Assembly: GCA_914767715.1 (NCBI GenBank)
Contig: OU612073.1
Location: forward strand, 8,246,001 to 8,310,000
DNA length: 64,000 bases
Origin: Membranipora membranacea
Lineage: Eukaryota; Bryozoa; Gymnolaemata; Cheilostomatida; Membraniporidae
Direction: 5' to 3'
The notes beneath the pieces were generated by a model, which made no database searches, was not told the DNA's origin, and saw nothing but the letters and a program-made list of their open reading frames with translations. Below, piece after piece: positions 12,549 through 24,432 of this stretch (position 1 is its first letter; every line of letters starts with the position of its first letter). Made by a program: the position numbers and the translations under genes.

Positions 12549-12954
12549 GGGCCCAACTTACTACCAGAGAACTTAACTATATTGTGTGACATTTCCATTT
12601 TTACTGTACCAAGTAGCACAAAAAAACAACACCTCCAAAGTACCAAGTTATTTTCGTATATATTATAGGCATAAACGAGTACTATATTTTTTTATAATGT
12701 TGAATATTTTTAGCATTTAGTTTTGCAAGGCGCGAGAATAATTTATACCAAATCTGAATGAAAGCTGAGAAATTTGAACCCTATCCTACCAGCTACTCAC
12801 ATCATTAACATTAAATGCTATAAAGTTTCTTTGGTTTGGCAGGTAGAATTGGCTGCCGCTTCTATAAATCTTTCTACTTAGAAGTCTGCATCACCACAGC
12901 CTCGGCCACCCTGCTGCCAGAAAGCTTATATGTGGGTTAAAATCGCAAAATTGT

Positions 12955-13170
12955 CTCTGTCCGAAGACTGTGAAATACAGGTGCCTTAAGGGCGCAGCCG
13001 CCATATTCGGCCCCAAGTTGCTCTCAGTTTGCAGGCAGGTCGGAGCACACCTGTTGGTCAATTGAACCCAGTAGTGAGTAGACTACAGCGGGATTCAAAC
13101 CCGAGACCTCCAACGCTTGCGCGTTTGAAGGCAGGCGCTCTAACCAACTGAGCGACCTCCTCCAGTGCAT
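12955..13170 (-). repeat. tRNA-derived SINE
   Basis: On the minus strand there is a D-arm/box A (GCTCAGTTGGTTAGAGC) and a T-arm/box B (GGGTTTGAATCCC), followed by a shared non-tRNA tail. There is no proper anticodon stem or acceptor pairing, so it is not a functional tRNA. Relatives are at 23440-23650, 31887-32015 and 39650-39800. Confidence 0.75.
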
Positions 13171-13946
13171 GACAACAGTAATGGTGCCATGTTCAACATA
13201 GCCTATGTCTGGCAACAAGTTATACAGACAAAGCATTGTCTATGATACACCCCGATCCTGCTGGGATGGTTAATGCTTGATGGTTACAGGATGGAAAAAA
13301 TAAAATAACTTATTAATAAAAAACTTGTGATTATAACCATTCAAGTTGTTTCCATGATGTATGTTATACCCATATCCACTGTGTCTACAAAATTTACTAC
13401 TCGGATTTGGCTGATGGGGCCTCCGATCAGGGTGGTCTCAGCCTTGTTTAATTGGGTGGTCGCCACTTTAGTCTCGACTTCTCTGGAGTAGAGTATCATA
13501 CCACATCGCTGCATTTTTTAACATACATTTTAATCAATAATTTTACCAGAAATACAAAAAAGAAAATTTTGTCCCAGAAATCTGAACACGATTAAATGAA
13601 GTTAGAATGCTGTTATTGGTATTGAATATAAACAATAGTAGTTGTAATAAAATATGATATATGATATACAGCATATCTATCGCCTCTTGATCATGTAAGA
13701 CCCAAATTACCTGCATGTTTATTAACTCCCCCTTCGCACCGGCGGCAATCTCACCAGTAAAAATAGAGCCACCTGGAGTGCAGGCAAATTAGATCAAAAT
13801 TTAGTTGTATCACCTCTGGGATCGCCGATAACATGATTGTACCTTCATATAAGCATGCCATTTGCCTCAGAGCTATAGTTTCTCCGCCCACTCCTCATTG
13901 CCTCGTAGGGGAGGGGCTCTTCACAGAGCCTGAAAACGGCAATATT

Positions 13947-16900
13947 TTAGCGAAGAATACAGCGTAAAAACCGTTGCTTTTCCCAACATGGGAGGAACAG
14001 CTTGTCACCCACACTGCATATTGCTCCAAGCACTTCTTTCAGGCGGTAATCATAGATGGTCTGCACTACTATCCCTACAAATGAAATTGCAAATCGATTA
14101 ACGATGAACTCTATGAAGCGACATGCCCTAGACCTAGAGCATGGTATATTCAAAGTTTATAGTAGAAAGTTTGGTATTACCTTCTGCTGTCATGATCATG
14201 AGCAAACTGCACATATTGATCAATGTTCATAGTACCAGTTAGTAGTTCAGTTACCAAATGTGTGTTACAATCATTGAACTTTACCTTGTGGTGTTAGCAG
14301 ATATATATTTCCGATATTACGACTGCAGACAATGATTAGCCCGTTATCCTTTACACTTATCCCGTATGCTGAAGGTAAGTTCTCACATGTCCAGAGAATT
14401 TGAATCTCCCCGGAATCTGAGAGCCTACACTTATAAAGACAGTCGGTTAGACTGGTTAGCAGGAAGCTTCCATCAGGATGTGAGTAGACAACACGAGGCG
14501 CAAAAGGAAGTTTTATCGTTTTTGAACTAAAGCTATTGTTAATGTTCAAAGCATAGATACAAGAATCCCCTCGATCGGTGATGAGGAGAGTACCATTTTC
14601 TAGATAGGTCATATAGGAAGCCACATTTATTTTGTCAACAAACTCGAAGACCTGTGTTGGTTTGTTCTTGAAGCTATGGTCTGTCATCAGAACCAGTACT
14701 TTTGAGGGTAAGATGCTACACTGTAATATGAACATCTTGTTAGAAGGCGCTGCGCAGATAGAATACACTTGAATGTCTTGTAACCTTGCAGTCACTTCCA
14801 TATCCGTATTATGTTGTGTGACTCCCTCATGCGTAGACACATAAATAACACCGTCTTCCTCAAGCGATCCGTAATTCCTACTTATGGCATGGCACTCGCC
14901 CTTAACATTGTATGTTGAGAAAGACTGAATATCAAGTCTTGTAGGAGAAAACTGGATGTTTAGTGCGGGTGTAACAGATTCTACAAGAAACAAAAATCGA
15001 AATAAAGGAGACTGATTTAGGCACAAAAATATACGGACTGGATCTTTGTGGTCATTCTTAATCTATGCACATCAAAGGCAGGCAGGTAGTAAATTGTTAG
15101 AGATGAGCGCTAAGGCAGATTACTGGTATATCGCACAACAACCTACTGCATCAACATACAAAACAGCATTACTCATAGATCTCTAACCTGGTTCCTCTAG
15201 CTTGTAATGGAGAAGAGGAAAACCAGGTGTGTTGGTCATGCTCATTTTTTCTAGCCATGTATATTTTCCTTCCCTTTGAGCAATTATTTCTGTCACACTG
15301 TTTTCTCTTAGGAATTGTCTGCATGACAGCAACCTTTGCTCAAGTTTATCTCGTGCCATCCTGATGGCATCCAAATAGTTCTCCACACTCTCGCATAGCG
15401 TTTCCTCGGCCCCATCAATTTGTTGCAAAATTGATTCTTTCTCCTCATTGATTTGCACTGTCTGTGATAAAATATAGATAATGCAAGGTTCAATATTTTG
15501 AATTGATGAGTACGCTTTTTATGACTGTCCATGTATTAGGCAGCACTATAATAATACTTCTGAAGGCTATTTAGGCTTAAGTTATTCATAAAGAAATTCT
15601 CCCCGGTGTTACTTGAACCCACAACTCCGAGCGCAGACAGAGAACAACAAGCACTGTGGCTGGCTGCACGATCTCAACCTGTTTAAAATGGGAATAATTG
15701 ATTGTGCAAATAAGGTAGTCTATTAAAGAGTTGTGCCCTCACATACAACTCTTACCCTTCTGTTATAGCTTCTCTATCTAATCAAGTTTGAGGCCCCAAA
15801 ACTCTGCCTCCTCCCCCGCCTGATGGACTGAGGTTTATATCTAATCAAAAATGTTGTTCACATGGCACAATGCTAAAGATTGATAATCGTGATAGTCAAG
15901 CATACATTGCCTTACTGATTGGTTGTGAATTTCAGACTGTCAACAATCTTAAACTTTGGTTGAAAATGATTGCATTCTCAGCCCTCCAACTACCTTGGCT
16001 TGTGCCGATTTCTCAACCCTTTTCCTCATGCCTTCATAGCTTTCTCTTTCATCATCTAACCTCTGCCATGTTCTTTTTTCCAGCTTAGCCAGTTCAGATA
16101 ATTTTCCTGTGCACTTTTCGAACAACTGGTGAAATTGATGCTTTAAAAGTTTCTCAATATCAAATAGAGATTGATAGTTGTGGTGACTTTCCTCTGAAAA
16201 TGAGAATTAAAGCAACAGAATAAGCGCACTGCTGAGATAAAGAAACTATCGAATAGAAAGATATTACAGGTCTCACAGGTCAGGTAATCAGGTTCTTATA
16301 GCCAAAATGGAAATTGTAGGCAACAAGGCAATTAGCTACAATGAGGCTAATTCTCATCATTATTGTGATTAAAAAGGACTCCACCTTTGTTTTTGGTCAG
16401 CTTAAGATTGTGGAGTTGCAACAAAACGTGCTAGCCACAGCCAGAGCTGTTAATTTAAGAGTACCTTTTTGTATCAGTCGCCATGGATATATTTATCGAT
16501 TGATTTAACTCACCAATACAGTCATTTTTGGCAGTCGTGCACTTAGAGCAGGACATCTTGTAGCATTTCTGGCACGAGAAAACAAGGCTTTCCTGATGAT
16601 TTGCACATGTTGATTTGATATACAGACCAGGGGCATTCAAATAAACTCCAATTGATATCAGCTTGTGTTTCTTCGGAGGTGTGTACCATTTGTTGTGTTG
16701 CTACAAGTATACCGAACCAAGGTAAGAACTTGTGATGCTTCCTGTTCTCTGGCTTAGATTCCATTCCACATTTCTATACAAAACGTCTTGATAACATTAA
16801 AGATGTATGGTAACAGAATCTCTGAAAGCGAACCTGCCGAATGGGAATCAATACACCTATGAGTGCCCCCTCCCATCAATTGATTTTGAGCTCACCAAAG

Positions 16901-19900
16901 TCAAACCCCTGCTGCTCCGATTGCAAATTTGGGATTGCTGGCACTGATCAGCTGATTAACCCTAATCTTCCGTATTATTGTTGAAGTGTTGATGGTAGTG
17001 CCCATCCACAATTAATAGCCAAAGAGGTTCTTCATTCAGAATGAGCAGGGTTTTTGAAGAAATGACCTTAATAACTTTACTCAGAATATACTAACTTTTT
17101 GGCCTTTTAAATAGCATATTTATTCCTAGCCTGTCTTAACAAGCTTGTTAAGACAGGCTAATTCATTCCCATATAATTCGCTATGCACAGTGATAGTTCT
17201 AAGGAGCAGGCTTCCCCTCTCCCTGAGCATAAAGCATATACAACCTCTAATCACCTGCATCTACCAAGATAGTCAGACCAACCACATACATCTTCATGAG
17301 TAGAACAATATCTCTCTCCACAATCCGGGTAGGTACGAAAAACCGAACCACGAACTCACGAACTACGAACCCTCTAAAAACCGAACTCAGGATTATCCTC
17401 TCCTGCTTAAATCAATTTGCTCAAAGTTTAAATTGTCAGTAGCCAATGAAATGTCATGTTTTTGATAAGTGACCAATAATATAACAGACATCAAACTTTG
17501 ACTTTTAATAGAGCTCATTGCATCCTAACTAGGTGCACTAGCTCAAGGTCACTTGATGAAAATTATGGAGAGCAAGATGGCACAGTTTGGTACACACCAA
17601 GTAGATGTCATTGTCAAATTAGTCATCATGAATCCAAATGAACTTTTGCATTGGAGAGAGGAATGGTTTGACTATGTATATATTCCTGCAAGTTTGAAAA
17701 TGATGGAAGTATGTGGAGCTACTACAGAAGGCTGTAATGGAGGACACACCACACTTATTTATTAGAAATGGTCACAGTTTAGTAAATTGGAGCCCCTTTG
17801 ACTCGTCCCAGGAGGAGCAGAAGGCTGCCTCCTGAATCATCACCTCTCAACAGAGTTAACAAGTATGTACTATGGGTGTTGGCCTATCTTTAAATATTGT
17901 TTTGAAAGTTCATGGCTGTTCTTTGGTTTCAAACAAAACATGAGGGGAAAGTAGGACCTCTAATATACATTAAAATTCTTCTATAAAAAATTGAGCTTAT
18001 TTACTATATATATAACTATAACTGTTAACTGTTAGGTCTTACATACAGCATTTTGTGCTACTCTAAGAGATATCAGATCAGTGTTGCCTCTCTGAAATTT
18101 ACATTAGCTTGATCAGGCTTCATCATCTATGAAATGATCCTACTAGTATGAAAGTGGTTAGGCAAATACTATATATTAACTGCATATTCTGTAATAACTA
18201 ACATAAGAAATCTTGTGTTTGTAGATATCCATGCGGGCCCTTACTCATTACAACCTCAGCTATTGATTTCTCTGACTCGTACCACAGAATACAAAATTAT
18301 TTTGGTCCGATGGTCAGACTAACATGCTGTACTATAGCTGTGTAACGATGTCAGGTTCAAGCTGTGGTGGCCCGCACTAAACTTATAATGATAATATCCT
18401 AGTCTTCTGAAAAGGCCTCGTGTAAAACAACTACATAGTAATTAAGCTGCAAGTTGGGTCAGGTATGTACCAAAATTAATTGGTGTATTATTCATTTTAT
18501 CCCAGTCGAGCATGATTGATAATGTAATGTGGTGTGAGCTTCACCAGTCACCATCTAGCCATAAAAAAGCAAATAATATTAACCGGCAATGAAGAAACGG
18601 GGAGCTTGCCTCATTCTGCCCTAAAGCTATGAGTAGAGCGCAGTGAGCAAAAAGTGAGTTTTAGATTTTAACTGATAATATCATGACATATGATATCAAA
18701 CACTTCTCTTTGAATTTGATATTTTCTGTTTTTTTAGTTACGCAGTACCAGAAGTCACAGCACAATCCTGGTGATAGCTGTTATGCAACAGTGATGGCTT
18801 GATAGTTAGCTTACTGTCATTAACAACGTACATTGCCACTACGATTGGATAGGAACTGCTTTATGTCCCCGATGGTCTACCATCACACGTGTATTCACAG
18901 CCATGAATGCTCACACTTCAGTATTAATCCACCTGAGCCATTACTATTCTCTCAGGCCTTTTTTTCTGCCTCTAATTTTGCCGCTTTTTCAGGCACCATA
19001 ATATACAAATAAGTTCATTGAATACACGTGTAAACACCATCAACAGTCTCTTCTCTTCTCTGAACCATTACCTTTATTTGAATGCGCATAAAATATGTTA
19101 TCTGATTGGATCACCTTATCACTCAAACAGTGCAATGATCACATAAACAGAGTATATGCAAGCATCATTTAGTAAGTAAAAGCATCACTGCATGCATTTG
19201 TGCATAATCACTCAATTATCCAGGATCAGTCGCACCACCATGGTAATAATCACTAAGTTTGAACTTGGTGGCTCCCAGCTCTCCGGAACCTCTGTCTCAA
19301 TCTGGAAATCGTTCAGGCCATGATCTAGCCTGGTGTCTCTTCTAGAACAAATTCCCCTTCTTTGTTCAGTCGGGGACAAACTCCCTGCTCCCCTCCCTGT
19401 TCCCTTCCCACTCTCCCTGCCCATATGTCCCAAACTCTCTGCTGGGATTGGAGTTGTCCTCTACCATTTGCCAAAGTGCAAGAGAGGATAACTGTTCATC
19501 AATGTTTTGACTTTTTGTTACAAAGAACATCATTGGCCGAAATTATGTTATCAGACACATTGAAGGTTCGGTTTTTTAAAGGTTCGTAGCTTGTGAGTTC
19601 GTGGTTCGGTTTTTCGTACCTACCGCCACAATCCACACAGTAACAAACAGCGCTCAAATCACATCTCGAGCAGCTAGGTATATCGATATCTTCCAAGTCC
19701 TCAGATGGATTCTCTATCTCTACATTATCATGTCTTTGCTTACTAACAGTATCTAGGGCTGCTAAATCTGTAAAGTTGTGAATTTTCCTGCAAACAAAAC
19801 GGTCAGTTTGCACTTTACATAAACAAAACAGGGTTCTAATACAGCTCAAATAACAAAGGTGAAAGCCTGGCATTTTATTACAGAAAAAAAAACATATTCT

Positions 19901-20389
19901 TTTGGGTGTGGTACTGCCCGGTGTTCCCGTGGCCAATGTGTGGTTGGGTAGATGCGTACATGTCATTCAGCATTTGCAAATACCTTTAACCATAATGTTC
20001 AATATAGTGCCATCCAGACTCCAGAGAACTATCACATTTCCTAACTTGCCCAAAGTTGGGAAAGTAGTCCTATAGTATTGCGGCCACCATCCAGTTTACT
20101 TAACAAACCTAAGGAAAAACTAGCATTAAGTTACCTGAAAAGAGATCACATTCATATAAATACATAGTTTGTATATGTTTGTAAATAAGGGGAAGAACAG
20201 GTGAAACATAAATCTAGCTTACCCACAATAAGAGCATTCTACTTCAAGCCCATTATCCACCGATTTGACAACAGCGTCCAAGCAGACAGAGCAGTATACA
20301 TGATGACAGGGCAGCTGTTTTGGATCTATTAGATATTCCAACACTTCAAGGCACCTGGTACATTGATGCTCATCATCCAACCCTGCCAT
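13947..20389 (-). CDS. TRIM protein, gene 2 (hybrid; exon 2 carries a transposon)
   Basis: Exons in order: 20389-20223 (RING, intact), 19787-19624 plus 17315-17290 (exon 2 split by a transposon), 16700-16514, 16193-15994, 15461-15188, 14980-14285, 14074-13947 (TAA); about 613 residues. Domain order is as in gene 1 and every exon is open. The insertion falls in B-box1 after CVDCG. Read through, the frame goes into transposon sequence and the gene is broken. If the element is removed from its terminal GTAGGT to the first AG beyond the second target-site copy, exon 2 regains exactly its normal 190 nt and residues CGERYC. Exons 1-4 and their introns follow gene 1, exons 5-7 follow gene 3. Whether it is expressed cannot be told here. 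Confidence 0.75.
17127..17160. repeat. 34-bp perfect palindrome (gene 2 copy)
   Basis: Identical to the palindrome at 8464-8497, in the same intron position of TRIM gene 2. Its absence from gene 3 marks the 5' half of gene 2 as gene 1-like. Confidence 0.85.
17327..19625. mobile_element. 2.3-kb TIR transposon inside TRIM gene 2 exon 2 (MULE-like)
   Basis: Terminal inverted repeats of about 58 bp begin GGTAGGTACGAAAAACCGAA at both ends with a few mismatches. A 9-bp duplication, ccacaatcc, flanks it (17318-17326 and 19626-19634); genes 1 and 3 have one copy at the empty site. Long inverted repeats with a 9-bp duplication fit Mutator-like elements; Merlin-type is an alternative. Only short frames occur inside, the longest sensible one a 70-codon frame at 17553-17765 (+) of unknown identity, so the element is probably non-autonomous. 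Confidence 0.88.
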
Positions 20390-22237
20390 TAGATTCTCTT
20401 AATTTAGATATTGGTGCGGGAATTTTTACCGTGACTTGTAACTTGGCAGCAATGAGTAAGCTTACTTCCTGCTAGTTAGCTATTCAGCAATGATAACAAA
20501 CTATGTGTAGTACCTAGATCATAGCCTTAGAGTGATTTTCAGCTTGACTATCATTTTTAAGATAAAGCTGGCAACCCTCCTCAGTGTATATTGTACTGAT
20601 TTAATGGTCATGCTTCAGTGATTTTAATCAATGTACTTTTTGAAGCAATTGTTTTTTTTATCTGAATGCTGGTGCTAGTAGGATTATGGGTAGTAGGTAC
20701 TGTGGATAACTCAACAAGACAAGCTTTGTTGTGGTGTTCCCTCCCCCTCCCACAATAAACAGGTCAAGACAGGATACTTTAACAAGTGCTGATGCTGCCT
20801 GCTGTCACAGCACCCCTGTTTGGATGTAGTAAGTCTGATGCTCTGGTCGGGTGGTAAAGGTTAATGGAAAACCCAACACAAGACCCGGGTCTTGCCCCTC
20901 TGACTGAAGTCTGGCCTCAGCTACCAGACTAAATGGGGACAAACTTGTTCTAATTAAAATGAACAAAAAAGTGGAGACATATTTATTTTTATTGAGACAA
21001 TGACTTAGGATTGGAAAATGTTCAGGGGTCAATACTAAGTATGTATTAGATCTTCGTTCATTAAAACAGTTCATAATAGCCAAAATGTTACACAGAAGTG
21101 TATTAACTGAGAAAATCGCACGGCCCACGCTCAACCTCACAGAGATTAAATATCATATCCTTATTCTGATCAGTTTGATGGAACCAGAAAGAAACATAGT
21201 ATAGCAAAAACTTGAATATCCAAATTTCAGATAAAATAATCAGGAGTTGTCCAGCCATTGACTAAGGGAACAGAGCTCCAATTATCCAAATTGTATCAAG
21301 GAAATTTAAATACACAATATTCATTATCAATTTGTGAAAGATAGTCTGCTGTCACTGTCAGTACCGCTCCAGAATCTTCTAATTGTTGACTATTCTGATC
21401 TGTGAATTCAACATTTATTGGCCAGGACCACAAAGCTAAATCATAATTTATTATATATATGTTTTAGTTTTATATATGGAAATAAAGTATATATATATAC
21501 ATATGTATAATATTTTCAGCCTGCAGAGTAAAACAAAGATTTTTAAGTACTATCATTCTATTTTCGCTCTCTGCTGATATCCTATCAACACCAATCCAAT
21601 GATTTTAATGAACTGAAGATCGCATGGTGACCTTATAAGACAAAACAAGACTCCCTTATTGCAACTAGTAGTTGAAGTTTGATTGATTTTTATTCTATCA
21701 CTAACGGTCAAATTTGCGACTAAAAAGGTTGCTGGTACACGCACTCTGCTATAAAATAATGAAATTGCGTTGTGTGCAAAAATAGTATAATTAAAAAGTA
21801 GTTATTAAATGGTATTATTGATACCAATGCACATGTTAGGCAAAAACCTTATTTTTCATGAGAACCAGACCTTTTCAAATACATATATGTACTGTTTTAC
21901 TATATTTTGTATATCATTTTAATAATTTTTAGAATTTAATTTTGCAAGACACAAGAAGCAATAATAATACATTTTCTATTCTGCACCAATAAAATTATAT
22001 CCAACCTTGGGAGCTACCCATGTCAGTCACATTCAATTATTTGAAACTTTCCATGTTAGTAGAGCCAGAATACATACCTTTTTACTATAACAGCCTTCGG
22101 CGAACCCGCTGTCAGGAAACTTAAAAGCATGACAAAGTAAATGCTGCCCTGGACAATTTACATTTGTGTTTGGCATCAAGAACCATACACGAAACATTAT
22201 TTATGATTCACTTTGCCCCTGCTGGGGATATATGTCT

Positions 22238-22470
22238 CCTAGGTGGCAACTACAGACAGACAAATGATTAGACCGTTATCCTTTACACACATCCCATATG
22301 CAAAAGGTAACTTCTCGTTTATCCAGAGAATTTGAATATCCCCGGAGTCTGAGAGCTGACACTTATAAAGTCAGTTTTACTAGTCAGTAGTATGCTACCA
22401 TCAGCATATGAGTGGACAACATGAGGTACAAAAGGGAGTTTTATCTTTTTTGAACTGAAGCCGTGGCCAT
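22238..22470 (-). pseudogene. TRIM propeller relic 2
   Basis: Duplicate of the relic at 11655-11906, with a further 4-bp frameshifting deletion (around 22370) and loss of about 19 bp near its upstream end. It has decayed more than relic 1 and is not translatable in one frame. Confidence 0.75.
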
Positions 22471-23439
22471 GTGACAAGGCTAAGGCTACCCTAAGACCCT
22501 AAGGCTAAGACTTGATATAAATAAATATTATAATACAACAACAGTTGTTGAACATCACGCATCACAAGATCGAACCAAGATAATAAGTGTATTGTATAGA
22601 TAAAAAATGTTGCATTTTTTTAATCCAAAGACCCAACATACACCTAATGGACATACAATAAACCTTATTCTTTTCTCGCTCGACACTATGCAAACTAATA
22701 TAGTCCATCTTTTAATTTTATTTCCTGTTTCCATTAAAGATTTAACCAACTTGCTCATGTGAATTTAAAGATATCCAACCCCAGACCAGTCATACTGGTC
22801 TAGTTTACATTCTTTGGGTGCCTCTTGAGCTCATTTGAAAATTAATAAATATTAGTTATGAAATCTAATTTACCTGCAAGTCAGTGGGTTTTATTGGATA
22901 ACCACAAACCAAACTCTGCAAGATCGTACGATCAAAGGCTTGCATGTGCTGTGAGTGCAAAGTCTTGGCCCACTTCTCTGGCTGTTAAGACCTGGGGGTG
23001 GGGCCCAAAGTTAGCAAATGCGGAAGTCATATGGGCCCAACTTACTACCAGAGAACTTAACTATATTGTGTGACATTTCCATTTTCACTGTACCAAGTAG
23101 CACAAAAAAAACAACACCTCCAAAGTACCAAGTTATTTTCGTATATATTATAGGCATAAACGAGTACTATATTTTTTTATAATGTTGAATATTTTTAGCA
23201 TTTAGTTTTGCAAGGCGCGAGAATAATTTATACCAAATCTGAATGAAAGCTGAGAAATTTGAACCCTATCCTACCAGCTACTCACATCATTAACATTAAA
23301 TGCTATAAAGTTTCTTTGGTTTGGCAGGTAGAATCGGCTGCCGCTTCTATAAACCTTTCTACTTAGAAGTCTGCATCACCACAGCCTCGGCCACCCTGCT
23401 GCCAGAAAGCTTATATGTGGGTTAAAATCGCAAATTTGT

Positions 23440-23650
23440 CTCTGTCCGAAGACTGTGAAATACAGGTGCCTTAAGGGCGCAGCCGCCATATTCGGCCCCA
23501 AGTTGCTCTCAGTTTGCAGGCAGGTCGGAGCACACCTGTTGGTCAATTGAACCCAGTAGTGAGTAAACTGCAGCGGGATTCGAACCCGAGACCTCCAACG
23601 CTTGCGCGTTTGAAGGCAGGCGCTCTAACCAACTGAGCGACCTCCTCCTG
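23440..23650 (-). repeat. tRNA-derived SINE
   Basis: Duplicated copy of the element at 12955-13170. Box B is here canonical (GGGTTCGAATCCC) and box A is GCTCAGTTGGTTAGAGC on the minus strand. The region between the arms does not fold as an anticodon arm. Confidence 0.75.
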
Positions 23651-24432
23651 TGCATGACAACAGTAATGGTGCCATGTTCAACATAGCCTATGTCTGGCAA
23701 CAAGTTATACAGACAAAGCATTGTCTATGATACACCCCGATCCTGCTGGGATGGTTAATGCTTGATGGTTACAGGATGGAAAAAAATAAAATAACTTATT
23801 AATAAAAAACTTCTGATTATAACCATTCAAGTTGTTTCCACGATGTATGTTATACCCATATCCACTGTGTCTACAAAATTTACTACTCTGATTTGGCAGA
23901 TGGGGCCTCCGATCAGGGTGGTCTCAGCCTTGTTTAATTGGGTGGTCGCCACTTTAGTCTCGACTTCTCTGGAGTAGAGTATCATACCACATCGCTGCAT
24001 TTTTTATCATACATTTTAATCAATAATTTTACCAGAAATACAAAAAAGAAAATTTTGTCCCAGAAATCTGAACACGATTAAATGAAGTTAGAATGCTGTT
24101 ATTGGTATTGAATATAAACAATAGTAGTTGTAATAAAATATGATATATGATATACAGCATATCTATCGCCTCTTGATCATGTAAGACCCAAATTACCTGC
24201 ATGTTTATTAACTCCCCCTTCGCACCGGCGGCAATCTCACCAGTAAAAATAGAGCCACCTGGAGTGCAGGCAAATTAGATCAAAATTTAGTTGTATCACC
24301 TCTGGGATAGCCGATAACATGATTGTACCTTCATATAAGCATGCCATTTGCCTCAGAGCTATAGTTTCTCCGCCCATTCCTCATTGCCTCGTAGGGGAGG
24401 GGATCTTCACAAAGCCTGAAAACGGCAATATT

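Larger units (their letters stand above)
11907..13946. other. Spacer and 3' flank downstream of TRIM gene 2
   Basis: No protein gene seen. It holds the 84-bp palindrome, a tRNA-derived SINE and a diverged second copy of the TRIM 3' flank (about 12680-13330). It is nearly identical to 22470-24430. Confidence 0.55.
11231..21835. repeat. Tandem unit B of the TRIM array (hybrid unit)
   Basis: Middle unit with a TRIM relic, TRIM gene 2 and its 5' flank. Left of about 15690 it closely matches unit C; right of about 15790 it closely matches unit A. It carries a private 84-bp palindromic insertion and a private 2.3-kb transposon. Confidence 0.75.
20390..24432. other. Spacer between TRIM genes 2 and 3
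   Basis: No intact gene. It is a near-copy of 9412-13946 without the 373-bp insertion and the 84-bp palindrome. It holds an AT microsatellite at about 21450-21510, TRIM relic 2 and a tRNA-derived SINE. Confidence 0.55.

Noticed and set aside
12299-12646. Short frames across the 84-bp palindrome on both strands
   Set aside because: They arise because the palindrome reads the same on both strands.
13075-13165. Possible tRNA gene on the minus strand (and at 23560-23650, 31940-32010, 39720-39800)
   Set aside because: D and T arms look right, but the anticodon arm does not fold and the acceptor ends do not pair. The copies share a non-tRNA tail, so they are SINEs.
17553-17765. 70-codon frame inside the 2.3-kb transposon
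   Set aside because: No transposase motif or known domain; too short to call a gene.
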